Assembly: GCF_900659615.1 (NCBI RefSeq) | Contig: NZ_CAACUY010000037.1 | Span: 1-60,460 of the forward strand | Reading direction: 5' to 3' | Length of the DNA stretch: 60,460 nt | Origin: Actinomadura fibrosa | Lineage (GTDB): Bacteria; Actinomycetota; Actinomycetes; Streptosporangiales; Streptosporangiaceae | Shown here: positions 41,153 through 51,754 of the stretch, in pieces | How positions within the stretch are numbered: the stretch's first letter is position 1 | Layout of the letters: the number at the start of each line of letters is the position of its first letter | Position numbers and translations under genes: made by a program | The notes under the pieces: generated by a model | What the model was told of the DNA's origin: nothing | Seen by the model: the letters and a program-made list of their open reading frames with translations, nothing else | The model's database searches: none

Positions 41153-41800
41153 TCAGCGGCGGGGCGTGGCGGGGGTGTGGACGGGGGCGGTCAGGGCGGC
41201 GGTGAGCATGGTGACGAGGTCGGTGACGAAGGCGTCGTGGTCGAGGAGGGAGGGGCGGGGGGCGGCTTCGGGGTCGATGCGGCCGGTGCGGTCGGCGAGG
41301 GCGGTGGCGAGGAAGGCGATGACGACGGCGAGGCGTTCGAGGGCGTGGGGTTCGGGGTGGAGGGCGCGGCAGCGGGTTTCGAGGAGGGCGAGGTGGCGGG
41401 CGAGGACGGTGCCTTCGAGGACGGGCGGGACGCGGTGGTCGCGGATGCCGGCGCGGCCGGCGAGCTGGGCGGTGATGCGGAGGAAGTCGCGGCCTTCGGG
41501 GGTGCGGAGTTCGGCGGCGGTGGGTTCGACGATGGCGGCGACGACGGCGCGGAGGTCGGTGGGGTCGAGGGTGGTGTCGGCGGCGGCGCGGGCGGGTTCC
41601 ATGCGGGCGACGCCGGCGCGGAGGATGGCTTCGAGGAGGCCGTGGCGGGAGCCGAAGTGGTAGGTGACGGCGGAGTCGTTGGCCTGGCCGGCGAGGGCGA
41701 CGATGTCGCGGGTGCGGGCGGCGTCGATGCCGTGGGCGGCGAAGAGGCGGGCGCCGGCGCGGAGGAGGCGGGCGCGGGTGGCTCTTGCGTCTCTCGGCAC
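41153..41800 (-). CDS. TetR-family regulator of the adjacent P450
   Basis: 215 residues, GTG start. The N-terminal HTH is TRARLLRAGARLFAAHG, then RTRDIVALAGQANDSAVTYHF and SRHGLLEA. The C-terminal domain is like the CecR/TetR_C type. It is divergent from the P450 at 41857 and has two adjoining palindromes between the starts, indicating repression of both genes. Confidence 0.92.
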   Translation of the reverse strand: MPRDARATRARLLRAGARLFAAHGIDAARTRDIVALAGQANDSAVTYHFGSRHGLLEAILRAGVARMEPARAAADTTLDPTDLRAVVAAIVEPTAAELRTPEGRDFLRITAQLAGRAGIRDHRVPPVLEGTVLARHLALLETRCRALHPEPHALERLAVVIAFLATALADRTGRIDPEAAPRPSLLDHDAFVTDLVTMLTAALTAPVHTPATPRR

Positions 41801-41810
41801 GCGGTGATAC

Positions 41811-41841
41811 TAACAGGGAGCGTTAATAACGGAGGTCGTTA
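41811..41841. promoter_or_regulatory. Two tandem TetR operators
   Basis: TAACA-N5-CGTTA (41811-41825) and TAACG-N5-CGTTA (41827-41841), both TAAC-N7-GTTA, separated by one base, so 16 bases centre to centre. They fill the gap between the TetR and P450 starts and abut the P450 ribosome site. Confidence 0.7.
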
Positions 41842-41856
41842 GACCCGGAGGCCGCC

Positions 41857-43059
41857 ATGGCGGACGTGTACGACCCGTTCGATCCCGCGTTCCAGGCCGA
41901 CCCGTATCCCGCGTACCGGCGGCTGCGGGACGAGGAGCCCGTCCACCGGCATGAGGATCCGCCGTTCTGGGCGCTGTCCCGGTTCGAGGACATCTGGGCG
42001 GCGACGCGGGACGCGGAGACCTTCTCGTCGGCGCAGGGCCTGACGTTCTATCCGGACGAGATCGGCACCCTGGGCCTGGCGCCGACGATCGTGATGCTCG
42101 ATCCGCCTCGGCACACGGCGCTGCGGCGGCTCGTCAGCCACGGTTTCACGCCGCGCCGGACGGCCGCGCTGGAGGACCGGCTGCGGGAGTTCGTCCGGGA
42201 GAGCATCGCGGCGATGGAGCGGAAGGCCGCGGACGGCGAGACGCCCGATCTGCACCGGGATTTCGCCTCGCCGCTGCCCACCTTCGCGCTGGCGCATCTG
42301 CTGGGCGTGCCCGACGAGGTCCGGGAGCGGTTCGACCCGTGGGTGAGCGCGCTGACGACCTTGCAGGACGACGGTCTGGACCTGCGGTCGCTCACGGACG
42401 GCGCGGTCGAGGCCGTGGCGGAGATGTTCGCGCACTTCACCGAGGTGATCGAGCGGCGCCGGGCCGAGCCGTCCGATGATCTGATCAGCGCGCTGACGGT
42501 GGCCGAGGTGGACGGGGAGCGCCTCACCGACTGGGACATCCTCGGCTTCTGCTTCGTCATCGTCGCGGGCGGCAACGACACGACCGGCAACCTGATCTCG
42601 CACGCGGTGGCGCTGCTGGACGGCGACCACGCCCAGCGGGAGCGCCTCGCCGGGGACCCGTCGCTGATCCCGAACGCGCTGCTGGAGTTCCTGCGCCTGG
42701 AGGGTTCGGTGCAGGCGCTCGGCCGCACGACGACCCGGCCCGTCACGATCCACGGAACGGAGATCCCGGAGGGGCAGAAGGTGATGATGCTGTTCGGGGC
42801 GGCGAACCGGGACGAGCGCGAGTTCGGCCCGTCCGCCGACGAACTCGACATCACGCGCGAAATTCCCCGCCATCTCGGCTTTTCCAGCGGCGTCCACTTC
42901 TGCATCGGCTCGCACCTGGCCAAGCTCCAGGCCCGCGTGGCTCTGGAGGAACTCCTCTCCGCCTACCCCCACGTAGGTGTGGACCTGGAGAACGCGGAGC
43001 GGATCTCGTCCCCGTTCTCCCGTGGCTGGAAGTCACTCCCAGCCACGGGCATCGGGTAA
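41857..43059 (+). CDS. Cytochrome P450 (CYP, TetR-controlled)
   Basis: 400 residues, the usual length of soluble bacterial P450s; ATG with GGAGG upstream. The I-helix is IVAGGNDTTGN, the K-helix EFLRLEG gives ExxR, and the haem loop is FSSGVHFCIGSHLAKLQ. The partner ferredoxin is not adjacent. Substrate unknown; regulation by the divergent TetR implies induction by a small molecule. It is convergent with pruA, 7 bases apart. Confidence 0.95.
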   Translation: MADVYDPFDPAFQADPYPAYRRLRDEEPVHRHEDPPFWALSRFEDIWAATRDAETFSSAQGLTFYPDEIGTLGLAPTIVMLDPPRHTALRRLVSHGFTPRRTAALEDRLREFVRESIAAMERKAADGETPDLHRDFASPLPTFALAHLLGVPDEVRERFDPWVSALTTLQDDGLDLRSLTDGAVEAVAEMFAHFTEVIERRRAEPSDDLISALTVAEVDGERLTDWDILGFCFVIVAGGNDTTGNLISHAVALLDGDHAQRERLAGDPSLIPNALLEFLRLEGSVQALGRTTTRPVTIHGTEIPEGQKVMMLFGAANRDEREFGPSADELDITREIPRHLGFSSGVHFCIGSHLAKLQARVALEELLSAYPHVGVDLENAERISSPFSRGWKSLPATGIG

Positions 43060-43066
43060 CGGAGTC

Positions 43067-44698
<1,632 letters not shown>

Positions 44699-44716
44699 GG
44701 GATGGGGCCCTCCTGA

Positions 44717-45631
44717 TCAGCGGGAGACGAAGGAACGGAGAAAGAAGGCGAGATTGGCGGGACGCTCGGCCAGGCGGCGCATGAAGTAGCCGTACCAGTC
44801 GCCGCCGTAGGGAACGTAGACGCGCATCCGGTGCGTCTCGGCGAGCCGCCGCTGCTCGGCGGCGCGGATGCCGTAGAGCATCTGGAACTCGTAGCTGTCG
44901 GCGGACCGCCCGGCCCGGTCGGCGAGGGCCCGCGCGATGTCGATCATGCGCGGATCGTGGCTGCCGATCATCGGGTACCCGGCGCCCGCCATGAGCGTCC
45001 GCAGGCCCCGGAGGTACGCGCGGTCGATCTCGGCCTTCGCCTGGAACGCGACGGCCTCCGGCTCGGCGTAGGCGCCCTTGACCAGCCGGACCCGCGACCC
45101 CTCGTGCGCCAGGTCGCGGAGGTCGCCCTCGGTGCGGCGCAGCATCGCCTGGATCGCGACGCCGACCCAGGGGAAGTCGGCCCGCAGCTTGCCGAGGATC
45201 TCCAGGGTGGAGTCGACGGTGGTGTGGTCCTCCATGTCGAGCGTGACCGTCATCCCGGCCTCGCTCGCGGCGGCGCAGATCGCGCGGGCGTTGTCGAGCG
45301 CGAGGCCCTCGTCCAAGGCCTGCCCCAGCGCGGACAGCTTCACGGACGCGTCCGCGTCCCGCGCGAGGCCCTCCCCGGCGAACGCGCCGAACATCGCCAG
45401 GTAGGCGTCCCGGGTGGCCTCGGCCTGCGCCCGGTCGGTGGTGTCCTCACCGAGGTGGTCGAGGGTGACGCGCAGCCCCGCCCCGGTCAGCTCCCGGACG
45501 GTGCGGGTCGCGGCGTCCAGGTCCTCCCCCGCCACGAACCGGTCGACGACGCCCCTGGTGAGGGGCACGGACGTCACCAGGCCGCGGATGCGCTCGCTCC
45601 GGGCGGCCGCGAGGAGAAGCGGGTTGGGCAT
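44717..45631 (-). CDS. putA: Proline dehydrogenase
   Basis: 304 residues from ATG 45631 with GGAGG five bases upstream (a TTG in the same stretch is unlikely). It is a monofunctional FAD-dependent PRODH barrel. VRLVKGAYAEPEAVAFQ and IGSHDPRMID are family marks, as is the C-terminal YELQ-like segment (SYEFQMLYGIR, then RVYVPYGGDWYGYFMRRLAERPAN). It oxidises proline to P5C and feeds pruA. It is divergent from the PucR-type regulator that probably activates it. Confidence 0.95.
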   Translation of the reverse strand: MPNPLLLAAARSERIRGLVTSVPLTRGVVDRFVAGEDLDAATRTVRELTGAGLRVTLDHLGEDTTDRAQAEATRDAYLAMFGAFAGEGLARDADASVKLSALGQALDEGLALDNARAICAAASEAGMTVTLDMEDHTTVDSTLEILGKLRADFPWVGVAIQAMLRRTEGDLRDLAHEGSRVRLVKGAYAEPEAVAFQAKAEIDRAYLRGLRTLMAGAGYPMIGSHDPRMIDIARALADRAGRSADSYEFQMLYGIRAAEQRRLAETHRMRVYVPYGGDWYGYFMRRLAERPANLAFFLRSFVSR

Positions 45632-45721
45632 CGGAACCTCCAACGACGGTGGACACTTCGCACGTTAGGAGCGTCCGCGCCCATCTCGTATAGTCAGATG
45701 CCACTTTCAGACGGTCGATTC

Positions 45722-45739
45722 TTCATACAGATGTACGAA
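45722..45739. promoter_or_regulatory. Inverted repeat before PucR-type gene
   Basis: TTCATAC-AGAT-GTACGAA, an 18-bp dyad with one mismatch, ending eight bases before the regulator ATG and overlapping its ribosome-site region. It is a likely binding site for the regulator, shared with the divergent proline operon. Confidence 0.5.
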
Positions 45740-45747
45740 GGGGGAGC

Positions 45748-46839
45748 ATGGCACGCGACCTCCAGGAGATCGTCGAGCTCGCGGCCGACCTCCTCGGCGC
45801 CCCGGCGACGCTGGAGGACCGCGACTTCCACCTGGTCGCCTACGCCGCGCACGGCGACACGATCGACCCCGTCCGGATGGAGTCGATCCTGCACCGCCGC
45901 GCCACCGAGGCCGTCCGGACCCGCTTCGAGAGCCACGGCATCGCCCGCGCCACCGGCCCCGTCCGCATCCCCGCCGACACCTCGCTGGGCCAGCTCGGGC
46001 GGCTCTGCCTGCCCGTCCGCTGGAACAACGTCACCTACGGCTACCTCTGGCTGCTGGACGACCCGGAGCGCATCACGCCGTCCCAGGCGTCCCAGGCCAT
46101 GCCGCTCTGCGAGCGCGCCGGACTGCTCATGGCCCGCCAGGCCCGGGAGCGCGACGACCTGGGCTGGAAGGTCGCGGACCTGCTGTCCGCCCAGCCGGAC
46201 GTCCGCGCGCAGGCCGCGAACCAGCTGTCCGAGGCCGACGACCTCGACCCGCCGCTCGCCGTCGCCGTCCTGCGCACCCCGAGCCCGGAGCCCCTCAACC
46301 CCTGGCTGCTCCCCCACTCCGTCCTGGCGACGGTCTGGCAGCGCGACCACGTGCTGGTCATCCCGTCCCCGACGTCCCCCCACGCGATCGTCGACCGGGC
46401 CCGCCACGTGCTGGAGGAGCGCGGCATCCCCCTCCAGGCGGGCCTCTGCACGCCCTGCGCGAGCCTCGGCCAGGTCCACGAGGGCTGGCTGCGGGCCCGG
46501 GTCGCCGCCCGCGTCGCGGCCCCGGGCGAGATCCGCGACTGGACGTCCCTGGGCGTCCTCCGCCTCCTCCGCACGGCGGGCGACGAGGCCCTGGCGCAGG
46601 CGACGCGGACCCCCGGCACCCAGAACCTCCTGGCCCACCCCGACCTGGCGGCCACGGCCCGCACCTACCTGGACCTGGCGGGGAACGTCCAGGAGACGGC
46701 GAAGGCCCTGAGCATCCACCGCCAGACCCTCTACCACCGCCTGCGCCGCGTCGAGGAGCTCACCGGCCTCACCCTCGCGGACGGCCAGGACCGCCTGACC
46801 CTCCACCTGGCCCTGACCCTCGCGCCGCACCTCGACTGA
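45748..46839 (+). CDS. PucR/CdaR-family regulator of proline catabolism
   Basis: 363 residues, ATG after GGGGGAG. The N-terminal sensor domain (about 1-130) lacks a membrane helix. The C-terminal PucR HTH is at about 300-360 (LDLAGNVQETAKALSIHRQTLYHRLRRVEELTGL). Members next to proline dehydrogenase genes are proline-responsive activators (PruR/PutR type). This is inferred from the divergent putA-pruA pair. It needs proline or P5C as effector in known cases. Confidence 0.88.
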   Translation: MARDLQEIVELAADLLGAPATLEDRDFHLVAYAAHGDTIDPVRMESILHRRATEAVRTRFESHGIARATGPVRIPADTSLGQLGRLCLPVRWNNVTYGYLWLLDDPERITPSQASQAMPLCERAGLLMARQARERDDLGWKVADLLSAQPDVRAQAANQLSEADDLDPPLAVAVLRTPSPEPLNPWLLPHSVLATVWQRDHVLVIPSPTSPHAIVDRARHVLEERGIPLQAGLCTPCASLGQVHEGWLRARVAARVAAPGEIRDWTSLGVLRLLRTAGDEALAQATRTPGTQNLLAHPDLAATARTYLDLAGNVQETAKALSIHRQTLYHRLRRVEELTGLTLADGQDRLTLHLALTLAPHLD

Positions 46840-46978
46840 GCCCGGTGAAATCATTTCGGAGATAACACCAAATCACCGAACAAAAGCAAATGAATCCGAG
46901 GGCGCACTTCCGGCACCGCGCGGAATGAGCGCCGAAATTCCTCTGCGGGATCTTGCTTGCGCAGGCCAAGATGACGCC

Positions 46979-47935
46979 ATGTCATTCCCCCTGATGCGCG
47001 GCCACGACAAGATCAACGTCGTGCCGGACCTGGACCCGGTCGCGGCCGCACGGGACGCCGAACTGGGCGAGCGGATGCGCGCCCATCCCAAGATCTTCCC
47101 GGCGGGCTCCCCCGACTTCGGCTTCGCCGTCCAGACCGGCCCCGAATGGCGTATCGACGTCGCCGGCGAGGCGGACCCGGAAGGCGGCCGGGGCGTCCTC
47201 GCCAGCACTTTCCGCCAGTATTCGGAAGAACCCGCGCGGCCCCCGAAGATCCGGCGCGCCATGCGCGCCGCGGCCGACCGCCTCGACCCCGAGGAGGGCA
47301 CCCCCCTCGCGAAGGACGAATGGGAGATCGGCGACCGGCGCTACCGGGTGATCCGCATCGAGAAGTTCACGCTGATCGGCGGCGGCGTGATGGAGCCCCC
47401 GCGCGTCACCGACACCGACCCGCCGCAGGACGCCCGCTACCTGCACGGCCACCTCGTCGACCCGCTCGTGCCGACCGGCCACTGGGAGACCCAGCTCAGG
47501 CTGAACCTGATCGGCTTCCTGCCCATCCCCGGAACCGTCCCGGAGCAGATCGAGATCGAGGCCCGGCAGGCGATCCGCACCCACCCCGGCGTCGTCCTGC
47601 TCCCGCCCAGCTTCACGGTCATGGAGATCAAGGGCGACTCGTGGGAGTCGCTGACGGCCGCCGACGGCCCCACCCAGGCCCGCCACGACCTGGCCGCCTA
47701 CTTCACCAAGATCCTTCCCCGCCTCCGCGAGTTCCGCGGAGACCCCCCGTCCGCCGCCGAACTGAACGACTGGACGGAGGCCGCCGCGCAGATCGAGTCC
47801 ATGCCCGGCCCCGAGTTCAGCGTCCTCGACCGCCGTTTCCGCATCGTCCGCATTTCGAGGTTCATGCGCGTGGGCGTGGACGGCCCCGAAGCCCCCCGCC
47901 CCTCAGACCAAGACCGCTACGGCTTCAACTGCTGA
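46979..47935 (+). CDS. DUF5954-like protein
   Basis: 318 residues from ATG 46979; an ATG 54 bases upstream is possible but neither has a good ribosome site. Two copies of an RYRVIRIEKFTLIGGG / FRIVRISRFMRVGVDG motif are visible, one central and one at the C-terminus, together with LDPVAAARDAE at the start. I recall these from the actinomycete family DUF5954, which has no known function. The protein is cytoplasmic, with no membrane segment. It lies upstream of the helicase-PLD gene, about 100 bases away, and may mark the start of an accessory region. Confidence 0.65.
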   Translation: MSFPLMRGHDKINVVPDLDPVAAARDAELGERMRAHPKIFPAGSPDFGFAVQTGPEWRIDVAGEADPEGGRGVLASTFRQYSEEPARPPKIRRAMRAAADRLDPEEGTPLAKDEWEIGDRRYRVIRIEKFTLIGGGVMEPPRVTDTDPPQDARYLHGHLVDPLVPTGHWETQLRLNLIGFLPIPGTVPEQIEIEARQAIRTHPGVVLLPPSFTVMEIKGDSWESLTAADGPTQARHDLAAYFTKILPRLREFRGDPPSAAELNDWTEAAAQIESMPGPEFSVLDRRFRIVRISRFMRVGVDGPEAPRPSDQDRYGFNC

Positions 47936-48031
47936 ACCGTCCAGCGCAAGCCAGAGTTCGGCTCCCAAGAGGGGCCGATCGTCCGACCAGCCCGCCATAT
48001 GGCGATATTTCAAAGACAGCTGACTCGGGTC

Positions 48032-51000
48032 ATGTCTAGCATCTGTGACGTGGGTCAAGGGGAGGGTCAGCATGGACGTGAACCGGCCGGGCGGCCTTCT
48101 TGGCTCGAAGAGGCCGTCCGGGCCGCCCAGGCGCAGCACCAGGCGGCGACGACGGGACAGCGGCCCTCGCAGGGAGCCCAGGGCACGCGGATAGTCGGAC
48201 GGGCGCGGCCGGATCCCGTGGCGGGGAGCGGCTGGTACCAGGTGGCGCTTCGCGGGACGGCCTTCGACCCGGATCGGGTGTCGGAGGCGTTCCTGGCACC
48301 GGACGACGGGGCCGACGAGCACAAGTTCTCACTCATCGAGACCGTTCAGGACGGGGCTGTCCTGAGAGTGCGCGTCGGAGGCCACGCGCCCGCCGACGGG
48401 CTCGTGCTCCACGTGAAGAGCGAGCCCGGCGGGATGCTGACCCAGGCTCTGGTCGACGGCCTCCGGGGAATGCGTCCGAACGACCTGGCGACCGCGTTCG
48501 CCACCGCGAACCTGACCCCGGCGGAGATGAGGGCGGGCGCGCCGCCGGGTTTCAACGACGGGCAGCGGCTCGCGTGGGCGGCGGGCACGGCGAAGGGGCT
48601 CAGCGTCGTCTGGGGGCCGCCCGGCACGGGCAAGACCGCGGTGATCGAGCGGATCCTGGAGGACCTGCTCGCTCACAACAAATCGGTGCTGTTGGTGTCG
48701 GGGACGAACGTGGCCGTCGACAACGCGCTCCTTCGCGCGGCGCGATCGCTCGACCCCGAGCCGGGGGTGTTGCTGCGGGTCGGTGTCCCCGCGGTGCCCG
48801 AGGTCGCGGCGGACGCGCGGATCTGCCTCACCCGCCTCCAGGAGGAGAAGCTCGCCGGCCTGGTCCAGCAGGCCGAGGCGCTGTCGGACCGGATCCGGGA
48901 ACTGCGCGAGTTGCCCAGCGTGCGCCAGGTCAAGGACGCGGAGCAGGCGCTGGAGGACTTCGACGCGACCGCCTATCGAGAGGCTCGGCAACGCGTCCGT
49001 CACCGGGACGAGGCCCTACGGCTCCGCGCTAAACAAGCAGCTTCCGAGGGGGCCCGCGATGACGCGGTCAAGCGAGCGGAAGGCGCACGGACCGCGCTCG
49101 GCACCGCCGAGCGCTCATGGCACGAGACCAGCGATTCCCAGCGCTTCCTTCAGGAGGCCGCAGCGCTTCAGGACGAACTGGACGGCTACGAGCTCGACCG
49201 CGGCAGGGCCGAGGCGACCTTCGTCCAGTGGAGGAACGAGCACGCGAGGCTGAGCCATGACCTCAAGGTGCTCGACCAGCGATCCCTGCTGAACCGGATG
49301 CGCGACCGTGCCCAACGGCGCCAGATCACCGAGGCGACCGCGGCCGCCGCCGCATGGACGCAGCGGGCCGGCGAGGACCTGGAGCGGATGAACCGGATCG
49401 TGGCGTCCGCCGCACCGGGGCTGTCCCAGCGGATCGCGAACCTCCTCGGCGCCGTCGCCCACAGCCCCGAGGAGATCGAACGGCGCCGCAGGGTCTACGG
49501 GGCGGCCGTCCGCGCCTTCGAGACGGCGCAGCAAGACGTTCGGCGTCAGGCGGCGACGGCGCGCGGGGCGGCACAGGCGGCCGCGGAGGCCGCCTCGCTG
49601 CCCCACCCCACGACCGGTGACCTCCAGCTGATCGCCCGGGCCGACGAAGCCGACTGGCCCTGGCTGCACGGACGGCTCCCCGCTCTCCGCGACGCCGCGG
49701 CCGAGCCGCTGGAGGAACTCGCCGACCTGGAGGAGCGCCATGAGGCGACCCTCGACGAGTGGCGCAAGCTCGGCCGGAACGCCGCCCGCACCTTGATCGC
49801 CGAGGCCCGGGTCGTCGCGACGACGCACGCGATGCTGCGGCTCAGGCGGGACATCCACCGGCGGACGTACGACCACGTCGTCATCGACGAGGCGGCGGCG
49901 TCGACGCCGGCGGAGGTGCTCTACGCGCTGGGACGCGGGCTGGAGGGCGCGGTCCTGTTCGGCGACTTCCAGCAGAACGAGCCCATCGTGGACCGCGGCC
50001 TCGATCAGCGCGACACCGCCGTCCAGGCGTGGCTTCACCGGAATCCCTTCACCGCCGTGGGCGTGACCGACCCGAGAGCGGCCCAGGCCGAGCCGGGCTG
50101 CGTGGCGCTCACCACGCAGTACCGGTTCGGCCCGAACATCACCGAACTCGCGAACAGGGTCGCCTACGGCGGCCTGCTGACGACCGGCGGCAACGCCCAG
50201 GACGAGATCGTCCTGGTGGACGTGGACGGCCTGGGCGACCGGCTGGCCGGGATCCGGCAGGCCAACGGGTCGAAGTGCTGGCCGGTGGGCACCCTTCTCG
50301 CCCGCGCCCTGGCCGAGCACCACCTCGCCCAAGGCGAGGAGAAGGTCGGGATCGTCACGCCCTACCGTGCGCAGCGGCGGCTCACCGAGGACATCCTGGC
50401 CGACGGCGGAACGAGTGAACGCGCCGAGGTCGGCACCGTCCACTCGTTCCAGGGACGCGAGTTCGGGACGGTCGTGTTCGATCTCGTCGAGGACGGCACG
50501 GGCTGGCTGAGCACGGGCAGCCCGGACGGCGTGAAGGTCTTCAACGTGGGCGCCACGCGTGCCCGCCACCGCCTTTACGCGGTGGCGAACGCGCCCGCGG
50601 TCCGCCGAAGCCGGGACGGCAGCCCCCTGCGGGCCCTCAAGACCATGGTCGAGTCCCGCAAGATCCAGGTGGTGCGAGCGAGCGACGTCCTCGGCCTCTC
50701 TCAAGAGGAGGCGCCGCGGACCGGGGTCGCCTACGAGGTCTGGGACGCCCTCCGCACGTACGCGAAGGTCGTCGACGTCTACGACGAGGACGTGCTGCCC
50801 GCCGAATTGGTCTCCCGCATCAAGGCGGCGGAGCGGAGCGTCTGGCTCTGGAGCCCGTGGACCGCCAAACGGGCTCGCGAGTTCCTTCCGGTGCTGGCCT
50901 CCGCCGCCGACCGCGGAGTGGACGTGCGGGTCATGATCCTGCCCGAGTGGGACCTGGCCCGATCGGCGAACTTCGGCCCTTTCGCCGAGGAGGTCACTGC

Positions 51001-51364
51001 ACGCCTCGACCACGTCGTCCACGTCCGCGACCAGCACCAGAAGATCGTGGTGATCGACGAGCGCCTCGTCTTCCTCGGCAGCATGAACGTGCTGTCACAC
51101 GCCCGGCACGGCGGCCGCCGCGAGATCATGACCTTGTTCGACAGCAGGCACCTGGCGGAGCACGTCCTCGAACACGAACGCGCCGACGTGCTCGCCCATC
51201 CCCCGGTCTGCCCGCAATGCGGTCGCGTCGCCGAGGCCGGTCTCAGGGGCAGGAACAACAATAGGAAGCTGCACTGGGTCTGCGGTGGCGTGACCGGCAC
51301 CCCGGTGCACTGGGAAAGGCCGTTCCCGGTCGCGAGTCGCGGACGCAATCAACGCAAAAGGTGA
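48032..51364 (+). CDS. SF1 helicase with C-terminal phospholipase D domain (Mokosh type II MkoC-like)
   Basis: About 1110 residues; the start is uncertain (ATG 47999, ATG 48032, GTG 48050). Numbering from ATG 48032: Walker A GPPGTGKT at about 195, then a long coiled-coil insertion at 270-590. DEAA (motif II) is at about 620, TQYRFGPN and VTPYRAQ follow, then TVHSFQGREF and NVGATRARHRLY (motifs V-VI). This is the Upf1/DNA2-like COG1112 group. A single PLD motif HQKIVVID with GSMN is at about 1002-1020, followed by a zinc-finger-like CPQCG ... WVCG end. One protein joining a COG1112 helicase to a PLD nuclease is the architecture of Mokosh type II antiphage defence. Confidence 0.85.
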   Translation: MSSICDVGQGEGQHGREPAGRPSWLEEAVRAAQAQHQAATTGQRPSQGAQGTRIVGRARPDPVAGSGWYQVALRGTAFDPDRVSEAFLAPDDGADEHKFSLIETVQDGAVLRVRVGGHAPADGLVLHVKSEPGGMLTQALVDGLRGMRPNDLATAFATANLTPAEMRAGAPPGFNDGQRLAWAAGTAKGLSVVWGPPGTGKTAVIERILEDLLAHNKSVLLVSGTNVAVDNALLRAARSLDPEPGVLLRVGVPAVPEVAADARICLTRLQEEKLAGLVQQAEALSDRIRELRELPSVRQVKDAEQALEDFDATAYREARQRVRHRDEALRLRAKQAASEGARDDAVKRAEGARTALGTAERSWHETSDSQRFLQEAAALQDELDGYELDRGRAEATFVQWRNEHARLSHDLKVLDQRSLLNRMRDRAQRRQITEATAAAAAWTQRAGEDLERMNRIVASAAPGLSQRIANLLGAVAHSPEEIERRRRVYGAAVRAFETAQQDVRRQAATARGAAQAAAEAASLPHPTTGDLQLIARADEADWPWLHGRLPALRDAAAEPLEELADLEERHEATLDEWRKLGRNAARTLIAEARVVATTHAMLRLRRDIHRRTYDHVVIDEAAASTPAEVLYALGRGLEGAVLFGDFQQNEPIVDRGLDQRDTAVQAWLHRNPFTAVGVTDPRAAQAEPGCVALTTQYRFGPNITELANRVAYGGLLTTGGNAQDEIVLVDVDGLGDRLAGIRQANGSKCWPVGTLLARALAEHHLAQGEEKVGIVTPYRAQRRLTEDILADGGTSERAEVGTVHSFQGREFGTVVFDLVEDGTGWLSTGSPDGVKVFNVGATRARHRLYAVANAPAVRRSRDGSPLRALKTMVESRKIQVVRASDVLGLSQEEAPRTGVAYEVWDALRTYAKVVDVYDEDVLPAELVSRIKAAERSVWLWSPWTAKRAREFLPVLASAADRGVDVRVMILPEWDLARSANFGPFAEEVTARLDHVVHVRDQHQKIVVIDERLVFLGSMNVLSHARHGGRREIMTLFDSRHLAEHVLEHERADVLAHPPVCPQCGRVAEAGLRGRNNNRKLHWVCGGVTGTPVHWERPFPVASRGRNQRKR

Positions 51365-51403
51365 CGTGACGCCGCCACATCATCGGACGAATGCCATGAA
51401 CGT

Positions 51404-51443
51404 CAAAAGCCCGGCATCTCGATTTCGAGAAACCGGGCCTTTG
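51404..51443. terminator. Bidirectional terminator between helicase gene and tRNA
   Basis: CAAAAGCCCGG and CCGGGCCTTTG arms with one mismatch, enclosing TCTCG-ATTT-CGAGA. A- and T-rich edges on both sides make it suitable for both the helicase transcript and the opposing tRNA. Confidence 0.8.
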
Positions 51444-51455
51444 ATCACTCCTTGG

Positions 51456-51529
51456 TAGCGGGGGCAGGATTTGAACCTGCGACCTCTGGGTTATGAGCCC
51501 AGCGAGCTACCGAACTGCTCCACCCCGCG
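51456..51529 (-). tRNA. Initiator tRNA-Met (CAT), copy 2
   Basis: 74 bases, identical to 41033-41106. It has the CAT anticodon between GGG and CCC pairs and an unpaired first acceptor base. Flanking sequence differs beyond the first few bases on the 5' side, so only the gene itself is shared. Confidence 0.95.
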
Positions 51530-51754
51530 GCGATGTCTCCACTCTATGGCATGTGCGGGACGAGGCCAAATCGGTTTCCCCGGCCCACCGCGACCCGCCC
51601 TGCCCTGCGGACTGACACAGGGACATGTCCACATGGTGACGCTTACATCACTCTCTGTGAAACGGCGGCGGGGTGCAAAGGGCGTCGCGATACTCGCGAG
51701 CAGGAGCGAACGCGCCCCCGAAGCGTTCGCAAGTTCCCAGTTCAGAGGTGCAGC

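Noticed and set aside
41048..41842. Plus-strand frame starting MNLRPLGYEPSELPN over the tRNA, repeated at 51471
   Set aside because: Both begin inside the antisense of the initiator tRNA. The shared peptide is an artefact of translating the tRNA, and the first continues as antisense Gly-rich sequence of the TetR gene.
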